In this document: in pieces, positions 1 through 6,924 of the stretch
How positions within the stretch are numbered: position 1 is the stretch's first letter
Layout of the letters: every line of letters begins with the position of its first letter
From: an uncultured Bacteroides sp.
GTDB lineage: Bacteria; Bacteroidota; Bacteroidia; Bacteroidales; Bacteroidaceae
Length of the DNA: 11,822 nucleotides
Direction of reading: 5' to 3'
Assembly (NCBI GenBank): GCA_900557355.1
Contig: USSR01000152.1
Span: 1 to 11,822, forward strand
Made by a program: the position numbers and the translations under genes
Notes under the pieces: generated by a model
Databases searched by the model: none
What the model saw: only the letters and a program-made list of their open reading frames with translations
What the model was told of the DNA's origin: nothing

Positions 1-364
1 TTTTGGCAGGAGTTATATCTGTTGAAGTTTCAGCTGTTTGCAAGTTATTAAGAATTCTCAAAGAACGAGCAATAGCCTTATAAAGAATCAACCATCTTGA
101 CTTTGCCGTACCTGATTCCGATGTCATATTACCATTCTTAGTTTCTTCTTGAGAATTTCTACTAAAAACATCATCATCCCATGGATAGGAATCAATAGGA
201 TAAAAATCAGCCCTCATAAGATCATTAAGCGACATTAAATATTCCGTATCATCATGATACCAGTTATTGCTTGACCCTTCAGAAAGAGGACTCAAATCAA
301 GATCTGCACATGATATTATTATGAAAGTCACTGCCGCTGTAGCAATAAATTTTAAATTTCTCAT
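1..364 (-). CDS. SusD-like outer-membrane lipoprotein, N-terminal part (cut by window edge)
   Basis: The first 121 codons of a SusD/RagB-type glycan-binding lipoprotein are present; the rest lies beyond position 1. The ATG is at 364-362, 11 nt after the stop of the upstream susC, the usual tight susC-susD spacing. Residues 1-18 form a lipoprotein signal peptide (short basic start, hydrophobic stretch, then IISC), with the lipidated cysteine at residue 19 followed by ADLDLSP. Residues 91-108 (WLILYKAIARSLRILNNL) match the early SusD helix that normally reads W..lY.aI...N. The family role, known rather than shown here, is a surface lid that binds oligosaccharide over the SusC channel. No stop or frameshift is seen in this part. 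It is AT-rich, like the susC before it. The assignment as SusD family is firm from context plus lipobox; the substrate is unknown. Confidence 0.88.
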   Translation of the reverse strand, partial: MRNLKFIATAAVTFIIISCADLDLSPLSEGSSNNWYHDDTEYLMSLNDLMRADFYPIDSYPWDDDVFSRNSQEETKNGNMTSESGTAKSRWLILYKAIARSLRILNNLQTAETSTDITPAK

Positions 365-375
365 AATATATATTT

Positions 376-3300
376 TTAGAAGGTTACTTTAACACCAAAA
401 ATTAAAGAAGTTGTAAGAAAGTCTTTATCAATTCCTTGTTCAGGATCCCAGCCATCAATACCGCCGCTTCCAAGATTAAAGGCAGGCAAATCATTTACGC
501 TGACATATAGTCTCAATCCATTCACATAAAAATTCTTCGTAATATTCTGTGGAATAGTATACCCTAATGTTATATTCTTGACTCTCATATAAGCCGCATT
601 ATATAACCAAAAGTCATTAGAGCCATAAATCTGACCTTGATGCGCCCACGAAGCCATAGGAAATCTCATCTTTGCATTTTCCTCATCAGTATTGTAAGGG
701 CTCCAATGATTATTAACAAGGACCTCAGGAACCTGCCCCCATCCCCACTCAAGTGGACGAACCATTATATCACTAACATATTTCAACCAGTGTCCAACAC
801 CCTGCAAAGAAAGATTAAAGTCAAACCCCTTATAATTTGCCCAGAAAGAAGCACCAAACTGCAACTCAGGAAGTGAGTTTCCACAATATACACGGTCTTT
901 ATCTGCTGTTATTTTACCATCACCGTCAATATCCTCAAACTGAATACAACCGGCAACTTCATTACCTTGTACTGCAACCTTCTTACCATTAGCATCATAA
1001 AGGGCTTCATCATTCAAGAATATCCCTTTATTCTTATAAAGATACCATTCTTGATAGTGCGATCCTTCCTCTGTAATATAGTTACCTGAAAATTTACGAA
1101 GATTACCCAAATACCCCATCTTTGACCGATAATCAGAAAGATTGAAACTTGCTCCATAATTAAAATCATTAATATGGTCATTCCATGCAAGTGTTACCTC
1201 CCATCCCTTTGTACTCATTTTACCGGCATTTTGTTCTGGTGCATTATATCCTGTATAATTAGGAAAGTTCATAACTAACAACATATCCTTTGTTTTTTTA
1301 TAGTACCAGTCTCCATTAAAACGTAAACGGTTATTAAAGAAATTGGCATCCACCCCTATACCATAAGTTGTTGTCGTCTCCCAAGTAATATTCTCAAACG
1401 CATAAGTTGATTGAAAAGCTATTTGAGTAGGATCCGCAATACCTGTAGTTTTATTTGCAAGATAACCATTACTAAATTCCATAGACGCCTGATATGGAAA
1501 TTCCGAACCTATACGCTCATTTCCCAATTGGCCTATCGATGCACGAAGTTTTAAGAAGTTAAGCACTTTATTATCCTTTAGCCAAGGCTCTTCTGTAACA
1601 ACCCATCCTGCCGACGCTGATGGAAAAGTTCCCCATCGATGCCCCTTTGCAAAACGCGAAGAACCATCAGAGCGTACATTAACCTGGAGTAAATAGCGAT
1701 TTGCATAAGAATACATCAAACGGCCGAAGTATGAACGATAAGCATTATGCCCAGCACTACCATTATTGTATTGCTGATCTTCGGGACCAAGATTCAAATA
1801 AGGATATGATGATAATACGTAATTATTACGCCATGCACCTTCATTTTCCCAGTTAAAAGCGTAATCTTCATACCCGACCATCAAATTGAGCGCATGTTGA
1901 CCAAATACCTTGTTATAATTAGCATATAGTTGGAAAGTCAAGCTATTATTATCATTACGATCTTCACGCAAATTTGTCGTAGATGAATTAGGATAAATAT
2001 TGCCTTCCATATCATACAGGTCAAACTTTGTGTCCCAATCCTTACTCTTATAAAGATAATAAGTAGGCGCGGCAACAGCAGAAATTGTCAAACCTTCAAA
2101 CGGAGTAAGGTCAATACCTATTTTACCAGAGAACCCAAACCCACGTGTTTTCTGTTTTCCGGCTAATGTCAATAGTGCATAAGGATTTTCACCATCACGG
2201 CCTTGAGATATCAACCCATTTGACCAAAAGTCCGTTGTAAGTGGGTGAGAATGATGCGTATAATAAATTGGACTGTTTGGATACTCACGATCTGTAAGTC
2301 TCACATTTAAGTCTACTTTTGCATGAATCCAATTGTTGATTTTAAAATCATTGTTTAGTCTTGCATAAATACGTTCATACTCTTTTCCCGGAATAATAGA
2401 GTTACCTTTATAATAGTTCAAGCTGAAATTAGTTAGCAATTTATCCGTTCCACCCGACAGAGTAAAAGAATGGCGCTGATGGTTACTCTGGTCTTTTAGT
2501 AAAACATCCTGCCAATCAGTTATTGGATATCGATCAGGATCTATTGCATGATTAGCTTCATATGAATCAATGAAGTCTTGCGAATACACACCATATAGAT
2601 CATCTCCACCATCATTATAAGTTAATTCATTTTTAAATATCATCCAATCTCTTGCACGGGCATATTTAGGCATTGCCGTAGGCATATCTATGCCATATTC
2701 ATAGTTATAACTCATTTTGAGCTGATTATTCTTGGCTCTTTTTGTAGAAACAAGAATAACACCAGCTGCAGCACGTGAACCATAGATGGATGCAGAAGCC
2801 GCATCTTTCAACACTTGTATATCTTGCACTTCCGACGGATCTACATCATCAAGTGTACCAGGAACTCCATCAATAATAATCAATGGGCTACTATCAGACA
2901 TGGTAGTCACACCATGAATAAGGATTTCTGATGAGGAGGACGGGTCACCAGTTGTTCGCATTACCTGTACACCAGCCATTTGTCCTTGTAACTGTGCTGA
3001 AAGGTTAGGATTAGTCTGTTTATTCAGACGATCCCCATTTAGTGAAGAAACCGATCCAGTCAAGTCTGACTTACGAGCAGTTCCATAGCCTATGACAACC
3101 ACTTCATCGAGCAATTCGGAATCCTCCCGCAAAAGCACTTGTACAGTTTTCAAACTTCTCAATATTATTTCTTGTGGAATATACCCAATATAGCTGAATT
3201 GAAGTACATCATTTACGTTTGCAGGCAATGAGAAATTACCATTTGCATCAGTAACCGTACCTTCTGTTGAACCTTTTATAATTATAGTAACACCGATAAG

Positions 3301-3732
3301 CGGTTCTCCCTTTTCGTCAGTGACTGTCCCAGATATACGTTGCTGCTGTTGCAAAGTCGTTGTTTCTTTGCGGGTTAGGACAATATGATTTCCCTCCATC
3401 TTATAAGTTATGGATGAACCTGACAATAATACAAGAAGTACTTCAGAGACGGACTTATTATTTACACGGATACTTTTGCGTGATGTTACATCCACATCAT
3501 CCTTATAGATAAACAGATAATCTGTCTGAGACTCTATCTCATTCAGTATAGATTCAAGTTGCACATTGGTTCGATTGATTGTCACCCGTGCATTCTGTGA
3601 ATGACTATTCTTCGCCATCAGGCTAAAAACACAGAAGAACAAAAAGAATATTGATATTCTCATAATTCTGAATAATAATGTTATTTGCGGATTTTTAGGG
3701 CAATAAATATCCGACAAAGGAATGTTTTTCAT
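376..3732 (-). CDS. SusC/RagA-type TonB-dependent transporter with N-terminal STN signalling domain
   Basis: This 1118-residue outer-membrane transporter imports oligosaccharide with the SusD encoded next to it. In order: a long basic N-terminus and hydrophobic signal segment (about 24-45, ending near HSQ); an STN domain (about 48-120), which in FecA-like transducers touches the anti-sigma factor in the periplasm; a carboxypeptidase-regulatory-like domain (about 133-205); the TonB box LDEVVVIGYG (208-217); a plug (about 220-335, with the LIIIDGVPG signature); and a beta-barrel ending in VKVTF, with a terminal Phe as expected for BAM insertion. A DIDGDGKI calcium-loop-like motif lies near residue 935, common in this family. 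Length is normal for an STN-bearing SusC. The first Met was chosen because long leaders are usual in this subclass; Met24 is an alternative start just before the hydrophobic stretch. The STN domain and the upstream sigma/fecR pair imply induction by trans-envelope signalling. No ribosome-binding site is visible. Base composition is clearly AT-richer than the genes upstream. Confidence 0.95.
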   Translation of the reverse strand: MKNIPLSDIYCPKNPQITLLFRIMRISIFFLFFCVFSLMAKNSHSQNARVTINRTNVQLESILNEIESQTDYLFIYKDDVDVTSRKSIRVNNKSVSEVLLVLLSGSSITYKMEGNHIVLTRKETTTLQQQQRISGTVTDEKGEPLIGVTIIIKGSTEGTVTDANGNFSLPANVNDVLQFSYIGYIPQEIILRSLKTVQVLLREDSELLDEVVVIGYGTARKSDLTGSVSSLNGDRLNKQTNPNLSAQLQGQMAGVQVMRTTGDPSSSSEILIHGVTTMSDSSPLIIIDGVPGTLDDVDPSEVQDIQVLKDAASASIYGSRAAAGVILVSTKRAKNNQLKMSYNYEYGIDMPTAMPKYARARDWMIFKNELTYNDGGDDLYGVYSQDFIDSYEANHAIDPDRYPITDWQDVLLKDQSNHQRHSFTLSGGTDKLLTNFSLNYYKGNSIIPGKEYERIYARLNNDFKINNWIHAKVDLNVRLTDREYPNSPIYYTHHSHPLTTDFWSNGLISQGRDGENPYALLTLAGKQKTRGFGFSGKIGIDLTPFEGLTISAVAAPTYYLYKSKDWDTKFDLYDMEGNIYPNSSTTNLREDRNDNNSLTFQLYANYNKVFGQHALNLMVGYEDYAFNWENEGAWRNNYVLSSYPYLNLGPEDQQYNNGSAGHNAYRSYFGRLMYSYANRYLLQVNVRSDGSSRFAKGHRWGTFPSASAGWVVTEEPWLKDNKVLNFLKLRASIGQLGNERIGSEFPYQASMEFSNGYLANKTTGIADPTQIAFQSTYAFENITWETTTTYGIGVDANFFNNRLRFNGDWYYKKTKDMLLVMNFPNYTGYNAPEQNAGKMSTKGWEVTLAWNDHINDFNYGASFNLSDYRSKMGYLGNLRKFSGNYITEEGSHYQEWYLYKNKGIFLNDEALYDANGKKVAVQGNEVAGCIQFEDIDGDGKITADKDRVYCGNSLPELQFGASFWANYKGFDFNLSLQGVGHWLKYVSDIMVRPLEWGWGQVPEVLVNNHWSPYNTDEENAKMRFPMASWAHQGQIYGSNDFWLYNAAYMRVKNITLGYTIPQNITKNFYVNGLRLYVSVNDLPAFNLGSGGIDGWDPEQGIDKDFLTTSLIFGVKVTF

Positions 3733-3739
3733 ATCTTTG
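3732..3739 (+). promoter_or_regulatory. Plus-strand -7 box of a predicted antisense promoter
   Basis: TATCTTTG is a perfect match to the Bacteroides -7 element TAnnTTTG. It faces away from the susC that starts at 3732, overlapping that gene's start codon by one base. No convincing TTTG (-33 element) lies 19-21 nt upstream, so the promoter is supported by the -7 box alone, plus the terminator correctly placed about 80 nt downstream. Predicted transcription start is about 3744-3747. Confidence 0.5.
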
Positions 3740-3744
3740 TAAAT

Positions 3745-3826
3745 GAGTTATTAATATGATTTGTAAATTGAATTGTGTTAATCAGGGCCGATGGATGGGG
3801 CAAACATCTATCGGCTTTTTGTTTTT
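3745..3826 (+). ncRNA. Predicted cis-antisense small RNA opposite the susC leader (DonS-like)
   Basis: No protein gene runs on the plus strand here, yet the strand has a -7 box (3732-3739) and a complete intrinsic terminator (3787-3826), which define an RNA of about 80 nt. Its 5' part (about 3745-3786) is AT-rich and probably unstructured; its 3' part is the terminator hairpin. The whole RNA would be perfectly complementary to the untranslated leader of the minus-strand susC if that mRNA starts upstream of it. In Bacteroides fragilis, antisense RNAs in this same position in sigma/anti-sigma-controlled PULs (the DonS type) repress the adjacent susC operon; that is literature knowledge recalled, not shown here. 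The 5' end is estimated, and the exact start could shift by several bases. Confidence 0.55.
3787..3826 (+). terminator. Intrinsic terminator, plus strand
   Basis: GCCGATGGATG (3787-3797) pairs with CATCTATCGGC (3805-3815) around the loop GGGCAAA, forming an 11-bp stem with one G-U pair, followed by TTTTTGTTTTT (3816-3826). On the minus strand that G-U becomes a C-A mismatch and the downstream sequence is CCTGATT with no U tract. The element is therefore directional and works for plus-strand transcripts, not for read-through from fecR into susC. Confidence 0.85.
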
Positions 3827-3880
3827 CACCAGTATTGTTCCATAGGCTAATCTTCCATTTTAAACAGGTTAATATTACGT

Positions 3881-4822
3881 TTACTTTATATAAATGACGT
3901 CATTATCTTTATCTCTTCGATAAGTGAAAGATACATCTTTCTGTAAAACACGCAATGCATAGTCCAATCCGTCGGATATACGGAACTTTCCGGTCAGTGC
4001 CACACTTTCTATACTTTTCTTATCCACCTGGATTTTCATATCATAATATCTTTCCAAATCTTCCATGATCTGGATGAACGGCTTGCTCTTAAAGCAGTAC
4101 AGACCTTCTTTCCAACGATACACATTGTAATCATCAATCTTGCTCACTACCAACCTGCCATCTTTCAGAATTGTTTTATAATTGGGAAGGAGCACTACAG
4201 CCGCCTTTTCATTAAGAGGCGACTTCACCCTGATTTTTCCTTGCATCAACGATGCTTCAAATACCGCTTTCTTCGAATAAGCCTCCACATTGAATTTTGT
4301 TCCCAGTACCTCTACATCCATAGCATGTGTACGCACCACAAACGGACATCTCTCATTACGTGCCACTTCAAAATAAGCCTCTCCATCCAGTATAACTTCC
4401 CGCTTATCTTTCATAAATGAAACAGGATATTGCATTCGGGTTCCGGCATTCAGCCAGACGTTTGAACCATCGGGTAAATCGAGGTTCACTCGCTGGCCGG
4501 CCGGTACGGTAATGGTTTGCATAGCTACATTCACATCGTCCCTATCTTTTCCTACTGAAAACAAAGCAGCCGTTACACCTACCGTAATCACTATAACAGA
4601 AGCTATCTTCAGGAATTCCCTGATGAAGTAATTCTTTTTCTTAGTAGTTTGCCGTTCCATTCGTTTCAGGCGTCCCGAAAGAATAATCGCATTGAACAAC
4701 TTGCGCTCCCGGCGTAACAGCTTACTGTTCTCCTCAGAAGTTTCAGCCCATTCTTTTATCGATTTCATCTCTTCCACAGAAGCATGACCTTCGAAAAAAC
4801 GGTATAATAAATCCTTATCCAT
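3881..4822 (-). CDS. FecR-family anti-sigma factor
   Basis: This 313-residue inner-membrane protein is predicted to hold the adjacent ECF sigma factor inactive until the STN domain of the transporter signals in the periplasm. Residues 1-70 form a cytosolic, charged, helical sigma-binding region. Residues 71-90 are a single membrane segment. Residues about 103-200 are the periplasmic FecR domain, with the typical VPAGQRVNLDLPDGSNVWLN stretch (106-125) and DGEAYFEV (146-153). Residues about 245-313 match the small C-terminal domain (DUF4974 type) found in Bacteroidetes FecR proteins, which resembles STN folds. The gene follows the sigma gene after 74 nt with no -7 box between them, so the two are probably co-transcribed, and it precedes the STN-type susC by 148 nt. 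The length is normal and all domains are present. The family assignment is firm; pairing with this particular sigma and SusC is inferred from gene order. Confidence 0.93.
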   Translation of the reverse strand: MDKDLLYRFFEGHASVEEMKSIKEWAETSEENSKLLRRERKLFNAIILSGRLKRMERQTTKKKNYFIREFLKIASVIVITVGVTAALFSVGKDRDDVNVAMQTITVPAGQRVNLDLPDGSNVWLNAGTRMQYPVSFMKDKREVILDGEAYFEVARNERCPFVVRTHAMDVEVLGTKFNVEAYSKKAVFEASLMQGKIRVKSPLNEKAAVVLLPNYKTILKDGRLVVSKIDDYNVYRWKEGLYCFKSKPFIQIMEDLERYYDMKIQVDKKSIESVALTGKFRISDGLDYALRVLQKDVSFTYRRDKDNDVIYIK

Positions 4823-4896
4823 ACATACTCTTATTAGTGTATCTATAGTAATAGCGGGTCACGGGAAATATTCCCTAGCAGAAAAAGAAACTTTTT

Positions 4897-5457
4897 TTAG
4901 TTGAGATAGAAAAAAAGCAGGGAAACAGGCAGGTAATCCTTTAAGGCAAGACGTAATACTTTGGTAGACTTAGCAATATGGAACTCTACACCTTTAGTGG
5001 TCATGCCCAGCAAAGCGGCTATTTCCTTATGAGATTTATTCTCATAACGACTCATGATAAAGATACGCATTGTCTGCTCAGGCAAACTTTCCAGAGTCTT
5101 ATCTACGATCTCTTGTATTTCTGCCGTAAACACTTCATTGGGTTCAAAATCTTCCAACGTAATAATCCGGTCAGACAACTCCCAGGCATATAACCGTGAA
5201 AGCTCATCGGACGCTTCCTGATGTACCTGCTGATGACGCAAGTGATCTATACATTTATGTTTGATGGTAGTCAGCACATAGGCCGGAATATTGGTATCGG
5301 CAGGCAAACGATCCTTATTTTCCCAATAGTACATCATAGATTCAATGACAAAGTCTTCAGCAACAACCTCATCGCGTACATAGGTACAGGCGAAGTGGAC
5401 GAAACGCTGCTGATACTCTATAAAGAACTGATTAAAAGTATTTAGATCTATTGTCAT
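4897..5457 (-). CDS. ECF-type RNA polymerase sigma factor (Bacteroidetes PUL type)
   Basis: This 186-residue sigma-70-family protein has only regions 2 and 4. Region 2 spans about residues 8-75: an aromatic-rich YQQRFVHFACTYVRD segment, then AEDFVIESMMYYWENKDRL, then IKHKCIDHLRHQQ. Region 4 spans about 115-172, with LPEQTMRIFIMSRYENKSHK followed by the helix-turn-helix around EIAALLGMTTKGVEFHIAKS. The hydrophobic tail (DYLPVSLLFFYLN) is common in this Bacteroidetes subgroup. It is expected to direct RNA polymerase to the susCD operon just downstream when released by the FecR-like protein. The ATG at 5457 is preceded by a good Bacteroides -7 box about 40 nt upstream, which supports this start. 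No frameshift is visible. Confidence 0.94.
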   Translation of the reverse strand: MTIDLNTFNQFFIEYQQRFVHFACTYVRDEVVAEDFVIESMMYYWENKDRLPADTNIPAYVLTTIKHKCIDHLRHQQVHQEASDELSRLYAWELSDRIITLEDFEPNEVFTAEIQEIVDKTLESLPEQTMRIFIMSRYENKSHKEIAALLGMTTKGVEFHIAKSTKVLRLALKDYLPVSLLFFYLN

Positions 5458-5496
5458 CGACTGCCAACCGTATTAAATTAAAAAGGTATAGTATTG

Positions 5497-5504
5497 CAAA
5501 TGTA
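5497..5504 (-). promoter_or_regulatory. -7 box of the ECF sigma gene promoter
   Basis: Read on the minus strand, TACATTTG matches the Bacteroides -7 element TAnnTTTG perfectly. A T-rich stretch (TTTTTC) lies 19-20 nt upstream, where a TTTG -33 element is expected. Predicted start is about 5490, giving a leader of about 30 nt. This is the housekeeping-sigma type of promoter and would give the sigma/fecR pair its own transcription unit, separate from the acyltransferase. Confidence 0.6.
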
Positions 5505-5582
5505 CACTTTCTATTAATAACAGAAAAACAATCTTCAAAATATAAATTCTATCCGCCCGAGAAGCTCCCCCCGGACAAGCCA

Positions 5583-5636
5583 TTGGATATATAGATCCAA
5601 CATGCTGGAGATATGCAATCTACACTTATATATAAG
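5583..5636. repeat. Two short inverted repeats downstream of the acyltransferase gene
   Basis: TTGGAT (5583-5588) and ATCCAA (5595-5600) form a 6-bp stem over ATATAG, and CTTATATATAAG (5625-5636) is a 12-bp palindrome 3 nt past the acyltransferase stop codon. Neither is GC-rich nor followed by a T tract, so neither is a convincing terminator. The rest of the 5458-5639 gap holds only the sigma promoter. Confidence 0.3.
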
Positions 5637-5639
5637 CCC

Positions 5640-6728
5640 TTATCCTACGACCCACTTACTGCCCGGTATGAATGAGATAATCTTCGTAGCGATGAAACAG
5701 CTAATGAATGTAGTTACTGCAATACAGGGTATAGCAGCAACAGTAGGCAATGCCAGGTTATGCTTGAACACAGTTACCCATAACCCAAGCCAGAATATGT
5801 GCATAAGGTACATACCATAGCTGAGCTTTGATGTTTCTGTAATAACCTGTGGCGGATTCTGACGGTTTATACATGTGAAAAGAAGGAATGTACCTGCCGT
5901 AAGGAGCACACAGTTGATAGTACAGAAAGCCCATCCGATCTCTATTTCAGGAGTAACAAGAATTTTTCCGGGAATGGCCTGGACATAAAATGAGTAGATC
6001 GTCCATACAGCACCGACCACCATTAAAATAGTTCCTATAGTGAGACGCTTGGAACGGTTCCATGTAAGATGTACACGTATATAATGCGCCATTACAAGGT
6101 ATCCCAAGTAACCGGAGAAGTACCACAACATATGGTATTCGTTCCAAAAACATTGTCCCCATACTTCACCGAACCAGCGGTTGAGATAAGGCATACAGGT
6201 CGAAAGCAGGAACAAACCAATGAAGAATCGTTCTTCTTTAGCCGTAGCTTTACTCAACCACGGCGATATGATGGGGATGAACAGATAAAGGCTGATCAAA
6301 GGATACATGAACCACAAGTGTCCGGCCAGTGACGGAAAGTTCAGGAGTATCCGCGACATATCATTCAATGATGTTTCTCCGTTTATCTGTCCCCACAACA
6401 TCGGAAGCGTACTATACAGTATCATGAATATGAAGAATGGCGGCAAGATGCGAATGGCACGTTGACGGTAGAATTGCCACATGGTCTGTTCTTTCTTCAT
6501 CGGTGCAAGAAGAAAGGCAGAGACAATCATAAACAGTGGCACCGCCATGCGTGAGAAACCGTCGTACACAGCTACCCATAGCCGATCCGCCTCACTACCC
6601 AAGTAGGACTGCGGCCCCACCATATCCGTAGCTCCGGCAGCACCATAAAAGTTTTCACTAGCATGGACAACCATGACAAGAAAGCACGCAAATACACGCA
6701 CATAATCCAAAAAAACAATACGCCTCAT
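5640..6728 (-). CDS. Integral-membrane acyltransferase, acyltransferase 3 family
   Basis: This 362-residue polytopic inner-membrane protein has the acyltransferase 3 (OafA/NodX-like) pattern: LDYVRVFACFLVMVVHAS at the N-terminus with Arg11 and the candidate catalytic His22, a basic FYRQRAIRILPPFF motif (87-99), HLWFMYPLISLYLFIP (137-152), and SYGMYLMHIF near the C-terminus (303-312, with His310). About ten hydrophobic segments are visible. Such proteins transfer acetyl or similar acyl groups to surface polysaccharide, O-antigen or other cell-envelope sugars; the actual acceptor cannot be read from the sequence. The gene stands alone between two PUL blocks, with 196 nt on its upstream side and 182 nt on its downstream side. 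It has candidate -7 boxes of its own and no obvious functional link to either SusCD pair. The ATG at 6728 places the first membrane helix directly at the N-terminus, as usual. No disruption is seen. Confidence 0.9.
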   Translation of the reverse strand: MRRIVFLDYVRVFACFLVMVVHASENFYGAAGATDMVGPQSYLGSEADRLWVAVYDGFSRMAVPLFMIVSAFLLAPMKKEQTMWQFYRQRAIRILPPFFIFMILYSTLPMLWGQINGETSLNDMSRILLNFPSLAGHLWFMYPLISLYLFIPIISPWLSKATAKEERFFIGLFLLSTCMPYLNRWFGEVWGQCFWNEYHMLWYFSGYLGYLVMAHYIRVHLTWNRSKRLTIGTILMVVGAVWTIYSFYVQAIPGKILVTPEIEIGWAFCTINCVLLTAGTFLLFTCINRQNPPQVITETSKLSYGMYLMHIFWLGLWVTVFKHNLALPTVAAIPCIAVTTFISCFIATKIISFIPGSKWVVG

Positions 6729-6762
6729 CTTTTGTTTAGTATTAGAGATAACTATTCAATTG

Positions 6763-6790
6763 CAAAGATAGGACATGCCACACAAAGGTA
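6763..6790 (-). promoter_or_regulatory. Candidate -7 boxes for the acyltransferase gene
   Basis: On the minus strand, TATCTTTG (6770-6763) and TACCTTTG (6790-6783) both match TAnnTTTG perfectly and are spaced 20 nt apart. The box nearer the gene gives a leader of about 28 nt; the farther one has a T6 run 19 nt upstream that could act as a weak -33 element. Which one is used cannot be decided from sequence. Confidence 0.5.
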
Positions 6791-6805
6791 TAGGATAGAA
6801 TCCTA
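6791..6805. repeat. Short inverted repeat overlapping the acyltransferase promoter region
   Basis: TAGGAT (6791-6796) and ATCCTA (6800-6805) are perfect inverted arms around a 3-nt centre. The pair sits directly upstream of the distal -7 box, between it and a T-rich stretch, where an operator would lie. It could equally be chance; no second copy was seen in the window. Confidence 0.3.
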
Positions 6806-6844
6806 CCAAAAAATGCCACTTTTAAGCCAAAAGCTACAAATATA

Positions 6845-6884
6845 GTAATCGCATTGCAGTATTAGCCTACCACAATGCGATTAC
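6845..6884 (-). terminator. Hairpin downstream of the second susCD pair, probable terminator
   Basis: GTAATCGCATTG (6845-6856) and CAATGCGATTAC (6873-6884) are perfect 12-nt inverted arms, with a further GTA/TAC pairing possible inside the 16-nt loop. It lies about 40 nt past the susD stop at 6925. Reading on the minus strand, it is followed by TATATTTG, which is only a weak U tract; on the plus strand nothing T-rich follows. It is best read as the 3' end of the susCD operon, although the trailing TATATTTG also matches a -7 box. Confidence 0.55.
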
Positions 6885-6924
6885 ACGATAATCTGAAAAG
6901 ACAGATTCGACTGACAAAGAAAAA

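Noticed and set aside
3754..3763. TATGATTTG on the plus strand as a second antisense -7 box
   Set aside because: Its spacer is one base too long for TAnnTTTG, and the perfect box at 3732-3739 is the better candidate.
3837..3856. GGAAC and GGAA motifs (minus strand) as an ECF -35 element for susC
   Set aside because: No matching -10 element was recognised at a fixed distance, and GGAA is too short to be significant alone.
4863..4875. GGGAA-ATA-TTCCC inverted repeat between sigma and fecR
   Set aside because: The arms are only 5 bp with no T tract and no promoter match nearby; probably chance or minor mRNA structure.
4891..4899. T7 run at the end of the sigma gene as a terminator or frameshift site
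   Set aside because: There is no stem before it in the transcript direction, and slippage there would alter only the last residues.
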